Assembly (NCBI RefSeq): GCF_006385135.1
Contig: NZ_CP041025.1
Coordinates: 651,501-715,500, forward strand
DNA length: 64,000 nucleotides
Reading direction: 5' to 3'
Origin: Paremcibacter congregatus
Lineage (GTDB): Bacteria > Pseudomonadota > Alphaproteobacteria > Sphingomonadales > Emcibacteraceae
In this document: positions 34,132 through 43,430 of the stretch, piece after piece
Numbering within the stretch: position 1 is the first letter of the stretch
How the letters are laid out: each line of letters starts with the position of its first letter
The notes under the pieces: generated by a model
Told to the model about the DNA's origin: nothing
What the model saw: the letters and a program-made list of their open reading frames with translations, nothing else
Databases searched by the model: none
Program-made: the position numbers and the translations under genes

Positions 34132-35991
34132 ATGAAGACAATAAGACTAACCACAGCTCAGGCTTTGGTGCGTTACATGATGGCCCAGCGAGTGATCGTA
34201 GAAGAGCGCGATTTACCCTTGTTTGCCGGAACGTTCGCCATATTCGGTCACGGTAATGTGGCGGGGATGGGGGAGGCTCTCTATCAGGTCAGAGATCAGT
34301 TTCCCACCTTTCGGGCGCACAATGAACAGGCAATGGCCCATGCGGCCATTGCCTATGCCAAGACCCGGATGCGACGCCAGATGATGGCCTGCACCACCTC
34401 GGTGGGGCCGGGGGCCACGAACATGATAACCGCAGCTGCTTTGGCGCATGTCAACCGGCTGCCCCTTTTGCTGCTGCCGGGCGATGTTTTCGCCAACCGG
34501 AGGCCGGACCCAGTATTGCAGCAGATAGAGAATTTCACTGACCCCACGACTGTGGCCAATGACTGCTTCAAGCCGGTTAGTCGCTATTGGGACCGGATTA
34601 CGCGGCCGGAGCAACTGATTACCAGCCTGCCACAGGCCATCCGGACGCTCACCAGTCCCTCAGATTGCGGGCCGGTGACCCTGTGTCTTCCGGAAGATGT
34701 TCAGGCGGAAAGCTATGACTATCCGGCGGTTTTCTTTGAACGCCGTTATCATGACCAGCTTCGGCCTGAACCGGACCGGGGGGAACTGACACGGGGGCTG
34801 GATATATTATCCCGGGCGAAAAATCCTCTGATTATTGCCGGGGGGGGCGTCTTATACAGCGGGGCAACCGATAGCTTGGCTTCTTTTGCAGAGCGTTATA
34901 TGATTCCGGTGGCCGAAACCCAGGCCGGCAAGGGCAGTCTACCGTGGAATCATAAATCTGCAGTGGGGGCTGTGGGGGTTACCGGATCGGCGGCGGCCAA
35001 TGAATTGGCGCGGGAAGCGGATGTTGTCTTCGCCGTCGGCTGCCGTCTGTCGGATTTCACGACAGGATCCCGTTCGTTGTTTCAAAACCCGGATGTTACG
35101 CTTCTGGGCCTGAATGTCTGCGCTTTTGACAGCATCAAGCATCGGGCGGAGCCATTGGTCTGCGACGCCAAGGTCGGGCTGGAAAAGCTGGATCATGGTC
35201 TGTCATCAACGGTTAGTGCCACCCGTAAAGCCTGGTATGACAGGGCGTATGGGCTGGCGCAGGGCTGGCATGAAGTGACCGACCAGCTTACGGCCAAAGT
35301 GGATGGGGACTGTCCCACCGATGCCCAGGTCGTGGGCGCAGTGCAGCGCAGTGCGGGCGCGCAGGATGTAGTTGTCTGCGCGGCCGGCGGTTTGCCGGGA
35401 GAGCTACATAAACATTGGCGTACTGATCAGCCCGGCGGTTATCATGTGGAATATGGCTATTCCTGCATGGGGTATGAGATCGCCGGGGGACTGGGGGTCA
35501 AAATGGCAAAACCGGACAGTACGGTTTTTGTTGTAGTGGGGGACGGGTCCTACCTGATGATGAACAGTGAAATTGCCACGTCCGTTTTGTTGAATCGGAA
35601 GCTTGTTATTGTGGTGCTGGACAATGGTGGTTTTGGCTGCATCAACCGTTTGCAGCAGGGCTGCGGCAATGAAAGTTTTAATAACCTGTTTGCGGAGGGG
35701 ACGCGGGTTGACGGGGAAATCCCCCAGGTGGATTTCGCGGCCCATGCCGCCAGTCTCGGGGCTGAAAGTACCGAGGTCACGGATGTCGCCGGATTGGAAC
35801 AGGCCTTGAAGCAGGCCCGGCGTCATAGCAAGACTTCGGTTATTGTGATCCGCACCGATGCGAAAACCACGACCCAGGAAGGGGGCAGCTGGTGGGATGT
35901 GCCCATGGCGGAAGTTTCGTCGTCAGAGGACGTCAGTGCCGCCCGTCAGGTCTATCAGGATAAAATAAAACATCAAAAGGTGGATGGATAA
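34132..35991 (+). CDS. iolD: 3D-(3,5/4)-trihydroxycyclohexane-1,2-dione hydrolase
   Basis: 619 residues, thiamine-diphosphate family. Opens the inositol ring, giving 5-deoxy-glucuronate. The catalytic glutamate lies in FRAHNEQAMAHAA. The ThDP motif is GDGSYLMMNSEIATSV through LDNGGFG. SVGPGATNMITAAA is typical of IolD. It sits 26 bp after iolC and 2 bp before iolE. Confidence 0.94.
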   Translation: MKTIRLTTAQALVRYMMAQRVIVEERDLPLFAGTFAIFGHGNVAGMGEALYQVRDQFPTFRAHNEQAMAHAAIAYAKTRMRRQMMACTTSVGPGATNMITAAALAHVNRLPLLLLPGDVFANRRPDPVLQQIENFTDPTTVANDCFKPVSRYWDRITRPEQLITSLPQAIRTLTSPSDCGPVTLCLPEDVQAESYDYPAVFFERRYHDQLRPEPDRGELTRGLDILSRAKNPLIIAGGGVLYSGATDSLASFAERYMIPVAETQAGKGSLPWNHKSAVGAVGVTGSAAANELAREADVVFAVGCRLSDFTTGSRSLFQNPDVTLLGLNVCAFDSIKHRAEPLVCDAKVGLEKLDHGLSSTVSATRKAWYDRAYGLAQGWHEVTDQLTAKVDGDCPTDAQVVGAVQRSAGAQDVVVCAAGGLPGELHKHWRTDQPGGYHVEYGYSCMGYEIAGGLGVKMAKPDSTVFVVVGDGSYLMMNSEIATSVLLNRKLVIVVLDNGGFGCINRLQQGCGNESFNNLFAEGTRVDGEIPQVDFAAHAASLGAESTEVTDVAGLEQALKQARRHSKTSVIVIRTDAKTTTQEGGSWWDVPMAEVSSSEDVSAARQVYQDKIKHQKVDG

Positions 35992-35993
35992 CG

Positions 35994-36908
35994 ATGATTA
36001 AAATTGGCACTAATCCGATTGCATGGTCGAATGATGATATGCAGGAAATCGGTGGAGAGACATCATTGCAAACCTGTTTGCAGGAGGCCGCGGCGGCGGG
36101 CTATGCCGGGATTGAACTTGGTCATAAATTTCCGCGTGAGGCGGTGGCCCTGAAGGCGGAACTGGCCCCTCACGAACTTGATCTGATTTCCGGGTGGTAC
36201 AGTAGTTTTCTGCTGGATCGTTCGGCGGAAGACGAAATTGCCCATATGCAGCCCCATCTGGCGCTCTTGAAGGCTATGGGCTGTGGTGTGATGGTCTGGG
36301 CCGAATGCAGTGGTGCTATTCATGGCGACCGTCTGATGCCCCTGTCGCGGCGGCCGCGTATGGCGGCGGCGGATTGGGAAGGCTTTAGTCAGAAACTGAC
36401 ACAGGTGGCAAATTATCTCGCAGATCAAGGGGTTGCGATGGCGTACCATCATCATATGGGCACGGTCATTGAAACGGAAGACGAGGTCTGCAAGCTGATG
36501 GAGATGACCGGCGATACGGTCGGGCTTCTTCTGGATACCGGACATATCAGTTTTGCCGGCGGGAATCCGGGACGGCTGACGGAAAAATTCAAACATCGTA
36601 TCCGCCATTTCCATGCCAAGGATATTCGCTCGGACGTGGCCCGTGCAGCCGTGCATCAGGATAAGAGTTTTCTCGAGGCTGTTCTGGACGGGGTTTATAC
36701 AGTGCCCGGGGACGGAAATATAGACTATCGGCCATTATTTTACAGTCTGTTCGGGGCGAATTATCAGGGCTGGGTCGTGGTGGAAGCGGAACAGGATCCG
36801 GAAAAGGCCAATCCGTTTATTTATGCCCGGAAAGGCTACGACTATCTGAGGCAAACATTACAGGAAACCGGCTTCTCTATTGCTGGAAAAAAGGGAGACA
36901 TAGAATGA
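35994..36908 (+). CDS. iolE: myo-inosose-2 dehydratase
   Basis: 304 residues, xylose-isomerase-like TIM barrel. Dehydrates scyllo-inosose to the dione that IolD cleaves. Signatures are IGTNPIAWSNDDM at the N-terminus, metal/substrate residues in MAYHHHMGTVIE, LLDTGHISFAGG and FHAKDIR, and EAEQDP near the end. The stop overlaps the start of the phosphatase gene (ATGA), indicating coupling. Confidence 0.94.
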   Translation: MIKIGTNPIAWSNDDMQEIGGETSLQTCLQEAAAAGYAGIELGHKFPREAVALKAELAPHELDLISGWYSSFLLDRSAEDEIAHMQPHLALLKAMGCGVMVWAECSGAIHGDRLMPLSRRPRMAAADWEGFSQKLTQVANYLADQGVAMAYHHHMGTVIETEDEVCKLMEMTGDTVGLLLDTGHISFAGGNPGRLTEKFKHRIRHFHAKDIRSDVARAAVHQDKSFLEAVLDGVYTVPGDGNIDYRPLFYSLFGANYQGWVVVEAEQDPEKANPFIYARKGYDYLRQTLQETGFSIAGKKGDIE

Positions 36909-38176
36909 AGACCATCTTTAAAGCAATCACGGTTGGTGCTGCGTTGATGACAACGGTTACCGCCTGCGCCGTTGCGCAGGACGATACCATTGAGTTTCTG
37001 GCTTTCGGCGACAGCGGCTATCATCTTGAATACCAAAAAGCCAAAGTGCATAAAAACCCGGTCAAAACGAAAGAAGCCTATATTGCGGGATTTACCGAGA
37101 AATATGCGGAGAAGAATTTCCCGCTTGATCGATTGCCGCCGCCGCCACTGGAATACAGCGCGGCCATGGGTGGGTATGTTATGGAAAGCGGCATGACCGC
37201 CGTGGCGTCAGGGATGAAGCAATATTGCACGGTGGAAAAATGTAATTTCGCCGTAATGCTGGGGGATAACATCTATCCTGATGGCGCCACATTGGGCACA
37301 GATGGTAAGGATGATGCGACCCGGTTTCAGGACATGTTTGTGGAACCGTTTGGTGATCTTGGCGCGGCGGTAAAGGATTTTGCCATCTATGTGGCGCTGG
37401 GCAATCATGACTGGCATACGTCGCGGGAAGGCGCGCTGGCTCAGGTCGACTTTATGGAGAAAACAAGACCTTTCTATATGGATGGCCTGTTTTATACGGT
37501 TAAACCCCCGGCGGGGAAAGGCGATGTCGAGCTGTTTATTGTTGACACGGAAGTGCTGTTATCCTCAACAACCGTGTATGATGCCAGGCTGGATGAAAAT
37601 GGTCATCCGGTAAGCCATACAGAAGTTGATGACCGCGACCCGTGGACTGTGCCGGCCACAGAGGCGGAACGCAACATGGCGGCATGGCTGGAACAGAGCC
37701 TGAAAAATTCGACCGCAAAATGGAAATTTGTTATCGCCCATCACCCGATTTGGGCGTCTGCGGGCAGTAAATTTGAACAGGGCAAGGCGTTGGCGAAACT
37801 GATCCTGCCGAGCATGTGTAAATATGCGGATGGATATTTTGTGGGTCATGAGCATACTTTGGAAGTCCACACGGATAACTGCCAGACGGCATTGGGGACA
37901 GTGGCGGAGCTTCCCTTGCCACAAATCCTGTCCGGCGCGGCCTCCAAACAACGACCGATAAATCCCAATTTCAAAGCCTATCAGGATAAGAACAATCCTC
38001 AGAATGAAGCGCTTTGGGTTCAGGACATGATTTATGGCTTTTCTCATATTACCCTGCAGGGCGATATGATGACGGTTAAAATGATGACAACGCCGAATGA
38101 TGGGTCTTATGCGCCGGTCGAAGCGTTTCGGCATACTTTCAAGCGGCGCTCCCATCTGATGAGTGACAAGAAGTAA
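36905..38176 (+). CDS. exported metallophosphatase (calcineurin-like / purple acid phosphatase type)
   Basis: 423 residues. N-terminal export signal (AITVGAALMTTVTACAVAQ), possibly a lipoprotein at Cys21. Two-metal phosphoesterase motifs are in order: FLAFGDSGY, MLGDNIYPDG, ALGNHDWH, IAHHPIWASAG and VGHEHTLEVH. It is therefore a periplasmic phosphomonoesterase, not an inositol-ring enzyme. Its start overlaps the iolE stop by 4 bp, so it is made together with the catabolic enzymes. This is the clearest hint that the substrate of the locus is phosphorylated inositol. The exact ester is unknown. Confidence 0.88.
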   Translation: MKTIFKAITVGAALMTTVTACAVAQDDTIEFLAFGDSGYHLEYQKAKVHKNPVKTKEAYIAGFTEKYAEKNFPLDRLPPPPLEYSAAMGGYVMESGMTAVASGMKQYCTVEKCNFAVMLGDNIYPDGATLGTDGKDDATRFQDMFVEPFGDLGAAVKDFAIYVALGNHDWHTSREGALAQVDFMEKTRPFYMDGLFYTVKPPAGKGDVELFIVDTEVLLSSTTVYDARLDENGHPVSHTEVDDRDPWTVPATEAERNMAAWLEQSLKNSTAKWKFVIAHHPIWASAGSKFEQGKALAKLILPSMCKYADGYFVGHEHTLEVHTDNCQTALGTVAELPLPQILSGAASKQRPINPNFKAYQDKNNPQNEALWVQDMIYGFSHITLQGDMMTVKMMTTPNDGSYAPVEAFRHTFKRRSHLMSDKK

Positions 38177-38203
38177 GGCTTTGTAATTAAATTTAATACT
38201 TTT

Positions 38204-38237
38204 GACCGGGCCCTTGTCAAAAAACAGGGGCCCGGTC
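38204..38237. terminator. GC-rich hairpin between convergent genes
   Basis: GACCGGGCCC pairs perfectly with GGGCCCGGTC, extended by three further pairs, around an A-rich loop. No T-run follows on either strand. It overlaps the last codon of the permease gene and probably ends or protects the iol transcript. Confidence 0.5.
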
Positions 38238-39552
38238 AGCGTTGACGCTGTATCTTCAATTGGACGGTTTTAATTCTTATTTTAAAATACAAACTGCAAA
38301 GACATAAGTAGATAACCCCAATAACAACCTCTGTCAGGCTAAATGCTCCGAGGAATAAAAAGAATGCCGCTGAAAAAATAATAAACCCCAGGCTATAGAA
38401 TATGAGCGCGCGAGGACCCAGTTTAAAATGAGCTTGTTCGTAAACTTCCGGCAACAGCTTCGGCAACCTTAAAACGGCAATCCCTGTCAGTATCTGCATG
38501 ACCATAATGCCCAGAACGGCGGCTTGTGCGTAATCTGTAATGGTTCCCCCTATAAATATACCCGCCATTGACAATAAACCGACAAGTAAAACCGCACGAA
38601 CCGGTACCCCTCTGCGCTCATCAATTTTAGCAAAGTACTTTGGAAATATATTAACCTCTGCTCCTTTAAACCAATCCCGGCTCAAGGCCATGAGCAGGCC
38701 ATTGATGGAGGTTGCCGCAGCAAAAAGAGCACTGATTGCGATCAAATCCACTATCCAGTCAGGAAGAAAAACTTCTGCTGCCGTGACCACAGCCATAGAA
38801 GTATCTGCGTAAGATGCCCAAGGAAGCGTCATGACCAGAGCCAGAGGAACCAGCGTATATATGGCGAGAATAACCGCAAAGCTGATAAAAATTGCCCGAG
38901 GAATGGTTCTGCTGGGATTTTTGATTTCTCCTGCAATTTCCGTGATTACAAAAACCCCTGAATAAGAAAAATAGGCGGTAACAGCCGCCAGAACTACAGG
39001 TGAGAATCCTTTAGGGAAAAAAGGTTTTATCAACTCAGCATCTCCCTGGGCAACGCCTCCCACACCAAATATGGTCAGGGTTAGAAGAAAGAAAACCACC
39101 AGAATACCCTGAATTTTAGCGGCAAAATCTATCCCAAAGCAGTTGGTTATCATAAAGAGAAGGGTGATTGTTATGGACGTTATTGTAACATCTGTGCGGG
39201 GGAAGAAATGCTGGAGATAATCTGCAAAGCCAAACGCAATTAAAGGGACAATTATCGCGGCCATTGGCACCAGTAGACAAAGATAAATGAATCCCCAGTA
39301 TGGTGATAGAACTTTACTGACGATCATAAAACTGGCGCCGCTTACCGGGAATGCGCCGCCGACCTGGGCCATGACAAAGCATGCGAAGATGGCTGGAATA
39401 CTCGCCAGTAAATAGGCCAGGAATACTGCTGGCCCCGCCTCGACGGCTAATGACCCAGGCAATACAAATATGGTCGCACCAACGATAAAACCAATAATGA
39501 TGAAAACGGCCGATTTAAGACCAATAGTGCGATGTAAAGAAGACGTATTCAT
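38236..39552 (-). CDS. APC-family amino-acid permease
   Basis: 438 residues with about 12 membrane helices. The first helix has the APC motif IIGFIVGATIFVLPG, followed by AGPAVFLAYLLASIPAIFACFVMAQVGG. Inner-membrane importer or exchanger of amino acids or amines. It lies downstream of a TetR gene on the same strand, separated by 220 bp, next to peptidase genes, so an amino acid released from peptides is a reasonable substrate. Confidence 0.88.
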   Translation of the reverse strand: MNTSSLHRTIGLKSAVFIIIGFIVGATIFVLPGSLAVEAGPAVFLAYLLASIPAIFACFVMAQVGGAFPVSGASFMIVSKVLSPYWGFIYLCLLVPMAAIIVPLIAFGFADYLQHFFPRTDVTITSITITLLFMITNCFGIDFAAKIQGILVVFFLLTLTIFGVGGVAQGDAELIKPFFPKGFSPVVLAAVTAYFSYSGVFVITEIAGEIKNPSRTIPRAIFISFAVILAIYTLVPLALVMTLPWASYADTSMAVVTAAEVFLPDWIVDLIAISALFAAATSINGLLMALSRDWFKGAEVNIFPKYFAKIDERRGVPVRAVLLVGLLSMAGIFIGGTITDYAQAAVLGIMVMQILTGIAVLRLPKLLPEVYEQAHFKLGPRALIFYSLGFIIFSAAFFLFLGAFSLTEVVIGVIYLCLCSLYFKIRIKTVQLKIQRQR

Positions 39553-39772
39553 TTAAATATACTCCAACCACTAAACATACTCATTCGACCTCGGGAAGAT
39601 TTCTTTTCTACAAATGAATCATAGAAATACGTGGGACGTTTGAGAAGCATTGCTCACAAGAAGACTTCGACCGTCACCTGTTTGATAATGGAAAGATCTC
39701 CTTCAAAGATGGTTTCCGTTTGGGACACTCACGTTTCAGAAGAAAAAGTCAGTTTTGGCGTAAGATTATGTC

Positions 39773-40393
39773 CTATGGTTTTTTGACTAAAGCGAGCGCA
39801 TTTTCAGCTACTAAATGAGCAACATCTTTTTCTGAAAGTCTTGCTTCTTTTTGGAACCAGTAGATGGAATGTTCAACGGCGCCCATAATGAAAAAAGTTG
39901 TTACGGTAATATCCGTTATTTGAAAGACCCCGTCTGATTTCCCCCGCATGAGGATATCTTTTAATAACCTGACCTGTTTTTTTTGAAGAGCGTTGGTTTG
40001 CTCCAATTGCTCCGGGAGCATGAAGTTTTCATTCAAGTGATGCTGGCCACTTAATGTAGAGGTTTCCTGACTTTCCAATAAAGATAACGTATGAGAAAAT
40101 ACATAGGCATAAAGTTTGTCTTGGGCGGTATCTTTTGCTTCTGTTACGTTTTGCAGACAAACATCGTATAAGGCATTTATACCATCGACGATGTAGGTGA
40201 ATAAAATCTCATTTTTTGTTTTAAAATGATTATACAGAGACGGTGCTTTGATACCGACAATTTTTGCAATATCCACAAGACTTGTTCCTACGTAACCTTG
40301 TTTGGAGAAAAGCATTGCGGCCGCCTGCAGAATTTCCTGTCGGGTATTTCGGTTTGCTTGTGTGCGTAGCCATCCTATGGGTTGTCGTGCCAT
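39773..40393 (-). CDS. TetR family transcriptional regulator
   Basis: 206 residues. N-terminal HTH: TRQEILQAAAMLFSKQGYVG and DIAKIVGIKAPSLYNHFKTK. The C-terminal half is a generic TetR ligand domain (YSIYWFQKEARLSEKDVA-like end). The gap upstream of its start contains an inverted repeat TAGTAT-N7-ATACTA (40424-40442) and ATTAGTT, which may be autoregulatory. Related AACTAAY-N4 motifs occur before the TBDR/peptidase genes and before the acyl-CoA synthetase gene, suggesting they share control. Confidence 0.9.
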   Translation of the reverse strand: MARQPIGWLRTQANRNTRQEILQAAAMLFSKQGYVGTSLVDIAKIVGIKAPSLYNHFKTKNEILFTYIVDGINALYDVCLQNVTEAKDTAQDKLYAYVFSHTLSLLESQETSTLSGQHHLNENFMLPEQLEQTNALQKKQVRLLKDILMRGKSDGVFQITDITVTTFFIMGAVEHSIYWFQKEARLSEKDVAHLVAENALALVKKP

Positions 40394-40513
40394 GTCATCT
40401 TTCTATCGTCATTGAGTGTGAGTTAGTATAAATAAAATACTATCATTAGTTAGGGTTTGTGCAAATTAAAATGCCTTAAAAGAAAGGGTAGGGTACCCTG
40501 AGAGTATAATTTT

Positions 40514-41686
40514 TTATTTCTTTTCTAATACCGAACCAATCACGGCATCCAGCATATCTTCCACCAGTTTTTTACGTTTTTCATTGGCATGTTGTTGAGT
40601 AACCGCCACTGCAAATGACACGTCAAGGGCCGGTATGTAAGCGCCAATGGTATTCCAGAACCCGCCATGTTGATAGATGGTGTAGCCTCTATAATGAGAG
40701 GCATACAGACCCATGCAATATTGATAGTTCCCATAGCCAGATTTATTATAGAAAATGCCGCCATGTTCTGGAAGGATTGTGGTTTTCATCTCTGCAAGGC
40801 TGGTGTTCTTATCAAATACTTTGCCTTTGAATAACGCCTGAAAAAACCGGGCAAGATCAGGCATGGTGGCAACCAGTCCCCCCCCGCCATAAAGATCCAT
40901 TGTGGCATTCCATTCGGTGATATCCATATCTCCCATATATTGATGGGCGCGATTTAATGCAGATTGTGGTCTTGGTTCCAGGGTTTCAAGCCAGGTATTA
41001 TTTAGGTTCAAGGCATCAAATTTTAACAGTGTCCGGAGAGCAACAGCCAGAGGTTTTCCGCTCCGTCTTTCTACAATTTCGCCCAATAGAACGTAACCCG
41101 TGTCGGAGTAGTGATAGAATTCTTCTGGCTTACCATAAGGTTGTCCCTTGTCCATGGCAAATTTAAGCTGTTCCACGCGGGTCCAATGATGGGTGGTATC
41201 AGAGATGACGGCTTCTAAATAGTGTTGGCTGCTGGCATGGTCCCAGATCCCGCTTGTATGGGTCAACAAATGGCGGGTTGTAATTTGATCCGGATTATAG
41301 CCCCCGTCTTGTAATATTTTAACTTGATCATTGGGTAAATACTGACTTATGGGTTTATTCAGGCTCAGCTTATCTTGTTCTTTCAGACGTAAAATCGCCG
41401 CCGCTATATAGGTTTTAGTGGTGCTGGCCAAGCGTACGGTCTGCTCTGATTTAATGGCTTGTTGTGTTTTGAGATCAGAGACGCCTGCCGCGCCCTGCCA
41501 ATCAAGATTTCGTTTTTCAGATATAATGGAAACCATAACTCCGGGGATTTCGGCATTATCAGTGATAAACCTGTCTAGGGTTGTTTGTAACTTGTCTTCC
41601 AGCTCATTTGCGTAAGCCGTACTGATCGCTGAGAAGGTATTGTGATAAACCAGAAACAGCAGGAGAAGGGTTGAGAGTTTTTTCAT
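40514..41686 (-). CDS. exported beta-lactamase-fold serine hydrolase (S12 / class C-like)
   Basis: 390 residues from ATG 41686, preceded by AAAGGAC; the frame is open back to 41737 but that overlaps the peptidase end. Signal peptide LSTLLLLFLVYHNTFSAISTAYA. Active site: STTK (SxxK nucleophile and base), YSDTGY in place of the usual YxN, and QHGGF for HxG. This fold covers D-aminopeptidases, esterases and carboxypeptidases, and true antibiotic lactamase activity is unlikely for such a sequence. Second gene after the TAP-like peptidase, 28 bp apart. Confidence 0.87.
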   Translation of the reverse strand: MKKLSTLLLLFLVYHNTFSAISTAYANELEDKLQTTLDRFITDNAEIPGVMVSIISEKRNLDWQGAAGVSDLKTQQAIKSEQTVRLASTTKTYIAAAILRLKEQDKLSLNKPISQYLPNDQVKILQDGGYNPDQITTRHLLTHTSGIWDHASSQHYLEAVISDTTHHWTRVEQLKFAMDKGQPYGKPEEFYHYSDTGYVLLGEIVERRSGKPLAVALRTLLKFDALNLNNTWLETLEPRPQSALNRAHQYMGDMDITEWNATMDLYGGGGLVATMPDLARFFQALFKGKVFDKNTSLAEMKTTILPEHGGIFYNKSGYGNYQYCMGLYASHYRGYTIYQHGGFWNTIGAYIPALDVSFAVAVTQQHANEKRKKLVEDMLDAVIGSVLEKK

Positions 41687-41714
41687 TCTTTGTCCTTTGG
41701 GCATATTTGCATAT

Positions 41715-43172
41715 TTATTTCGCCAGGGAAACTTCATCGGGCAACAACCAATGCACAGGTTTTCGATTGAGTAAGCAGCTTACGTCAAGATGCTCTGTTG
41801 GGGCAGTTATAAACCGGCTCATAATATTTTGTACACAGCTGTTCCGGTTATCAGCAGATATGGCATGGGCCGAAGACGGATCCTGCACTAACGTGCCTTT
41901 ACTCATGTGTAACAACATTGCTTCAGCAAATTCCGGTGGCGTCACAGGGTCATAGGCCCCTACCAGGACCATGGAGGGAACATCAATCTGTACGGGCGTA
42001 TTCAGGTCTCCGTTATCCTTTGGAACGGGCCAGGCGGCACAACGTTTATCATAGTCCCACCCTTCAGGGGTAATCATCTCGATAATTTTTTTCGGCCAGG
42101 GCGCTGTATAAGCCACACGCGTTTCGGGATCCGGGGGAAAGAAAATTTCTTCCCGGCATAATACGGATGCATTCAGGCCAAGGGCATTTATGCGTGATAT
42201 GTCCAGTCCGTCAGGGATATCGAATGTCGGCATGTTGGAAACCTTATTTAATAAGGCATAATCACCCCGGGCCAGCGCATCAACCAATATTGGGGTGCGA
42301 TGAAGGCTGCTTGACATATATTGGGCATTAAATATTGGGGCGAAGGCATTTTTGACCCCGAAACTCTTGCCATTTACCGTAACGGGTTTCTCTTCCAACT
42401 TTATCATGGTTTCAATGAACCGCTTACGCAAATTGGGAAAAGTGGCGCCACATGCTGTATCTGCCGCGCAGGCGGTGAATATCCGTTCCAGGCTATTGAG
42501 GGCGGCCACTTTGCTCCATTGATAAGATGTATGCAAGGGGTCGGGGGAGTCCATAATGAATGCGCGGATTGAATCTGGATACATACGGGCATACTGGGAT
42601 GCTAAAAAGGTACCATAAGACACGCCGAGAACGTTCCACCGATCATAATTCATCGCCTTGCGGAGTGCTTCTAAATCTTTGACGGAAGATGTAGTATTAT
42701 ACTGGGTGACATCAATGCCTTCCTTTTGGGCTTTCGCGTAACAGTCGGGCAGGGATTCTACGTTTTCGCAACCTAACCATGGGTCAGAATAGCCATAGCC
42801 ACGGGGTTCCATGGCAATAATGTCGCGGTTTTCGCGAATCTGCAATTGAGCTATGGAATTCAATCCCAGGAAAATACTGACACCTGGACCGCCAGTAATG
42901 AAGGTAACCGGGTCTTCGGCCCTGTTTTTGGTGTTGTGGGCTTCAAGCACAACCACGCGCACTTTAATTTTGCGGGAATGTGCAGGGTTATTCCAGTTTT
43001 CCGGTACCGTCAGCATTCCACAACGTGATTGTGGTATCGTGACCGGGCAGTCCCCCCAAACCAGCTCTGAAGCATTTGACGGAAGTGCTGTATTTTCTTC
43101 TGCTGCGGCGCTTCCCATGCTAAATAAGGATAGCAGCGCCGCTATTATTAGCCCATTTTTTGAGATTGTCAT
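41715..43172 (-). CDS. exported alpha/beta-hydrolase peptidase (TAP-like, S33)
   Basis: 485 residues. Signal peptide IIAALLSLFSMGSAAA. The alpha/beta-hydrolase core has the oxyanion segment TGGPGVS, MEPRGYGYSD and the nucleophile elbow GVSYGTF. A TAP-like C-terminal domain holds the catalytic Asp (LVGAYDPVTPPEFA) and His (SSAHAI). Relatives cleave N-terminal residues or tripeptides from peptides. Divergent from the TBDR at 43431, with which it probably forms an uptake-and-digest pair in the periplasm. Confidence 0.88.
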   Translation of the reverse strand: MTISKNGLIIAALLSLFSMGSAAAEENTALPSNASELVWGDCPVTIPQSRCGMLTVPENWNNPAHSRKIKVRVVVLEAHNTKNRAEDPVTFITGGPGVSIFLGLNSIAQLQIRENRDIIAMEPRGYGYSDPWLGCENVESLPDCYAKAQKEGIDVTQYNTTSSVKDLEALRKAMNYDRWNVLGVSYGTFLASQYARMYPDSIRAFIMDSPDPLHTSYQWSKVAALNSLERIFTACAADTACGATFPNLRKRFIETMIKLEEKPVTVNGKSFGVKNAFAPIFNAQYMSSSLHRTPILVDALARGDYALLNKVSNMPTFDIPDGLDISRINALGLNASVLCREEIFFPPDPETRVAYTAPWPKKIIEMITPEGWDYDKRCAAWPVPKDNGDLNTPVQIDVPSMVLVGAYDPVTPPEFAEAMLLHMSKGTLVQDPSSAHAISADNRNSCVQNIMSRFITAPTEHLDVSCLLNRKPVHWLLPDEVSLAK

Positions 43173-43241
43173 TTTAAAGCCTCGGCCTCATCTTTAGGTT
43201 ATATATTTATCCAGCTACCCGATCTTAGGTCAGCTTAGACT

Positions 43242-43361
43242 AACTAACAAGCGTTAATATGTAAACGTATAACCATGCAAATGTCAAATATTTGCGTCTT
43301 GCAGTATATGTCAATTAAACGTATTGACTAATTGTTAATAGTTAACTAATGTTCAATAGTA
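43242..43361. promoter_or_regulatory. two candidate TetR operators between peptidase and TBDR
   Basis: AACTAAC-AAGC-GTTAATA (43242-43259) and AACTAAT-GTTC-AATAGTA (43344-43361). Both have the same left arm and a 4-bp spacer; the right arm matches the ideal ATTAGTT/GTTAGTT at five of seven positions. A perfect version is found at 52462-52479. The second overlaps the palindrome TAGTTAACTA. Assignment to the TetR protein at 39773 is inference. Confidence 0.4.
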
Positions 43362-43430
43362 TTCGCCGGGTGATGGTGAGTTAAATAACAAAAAATAGAA
43401 TTATAGGAAACATACTGAGGAGTTTTGCGA

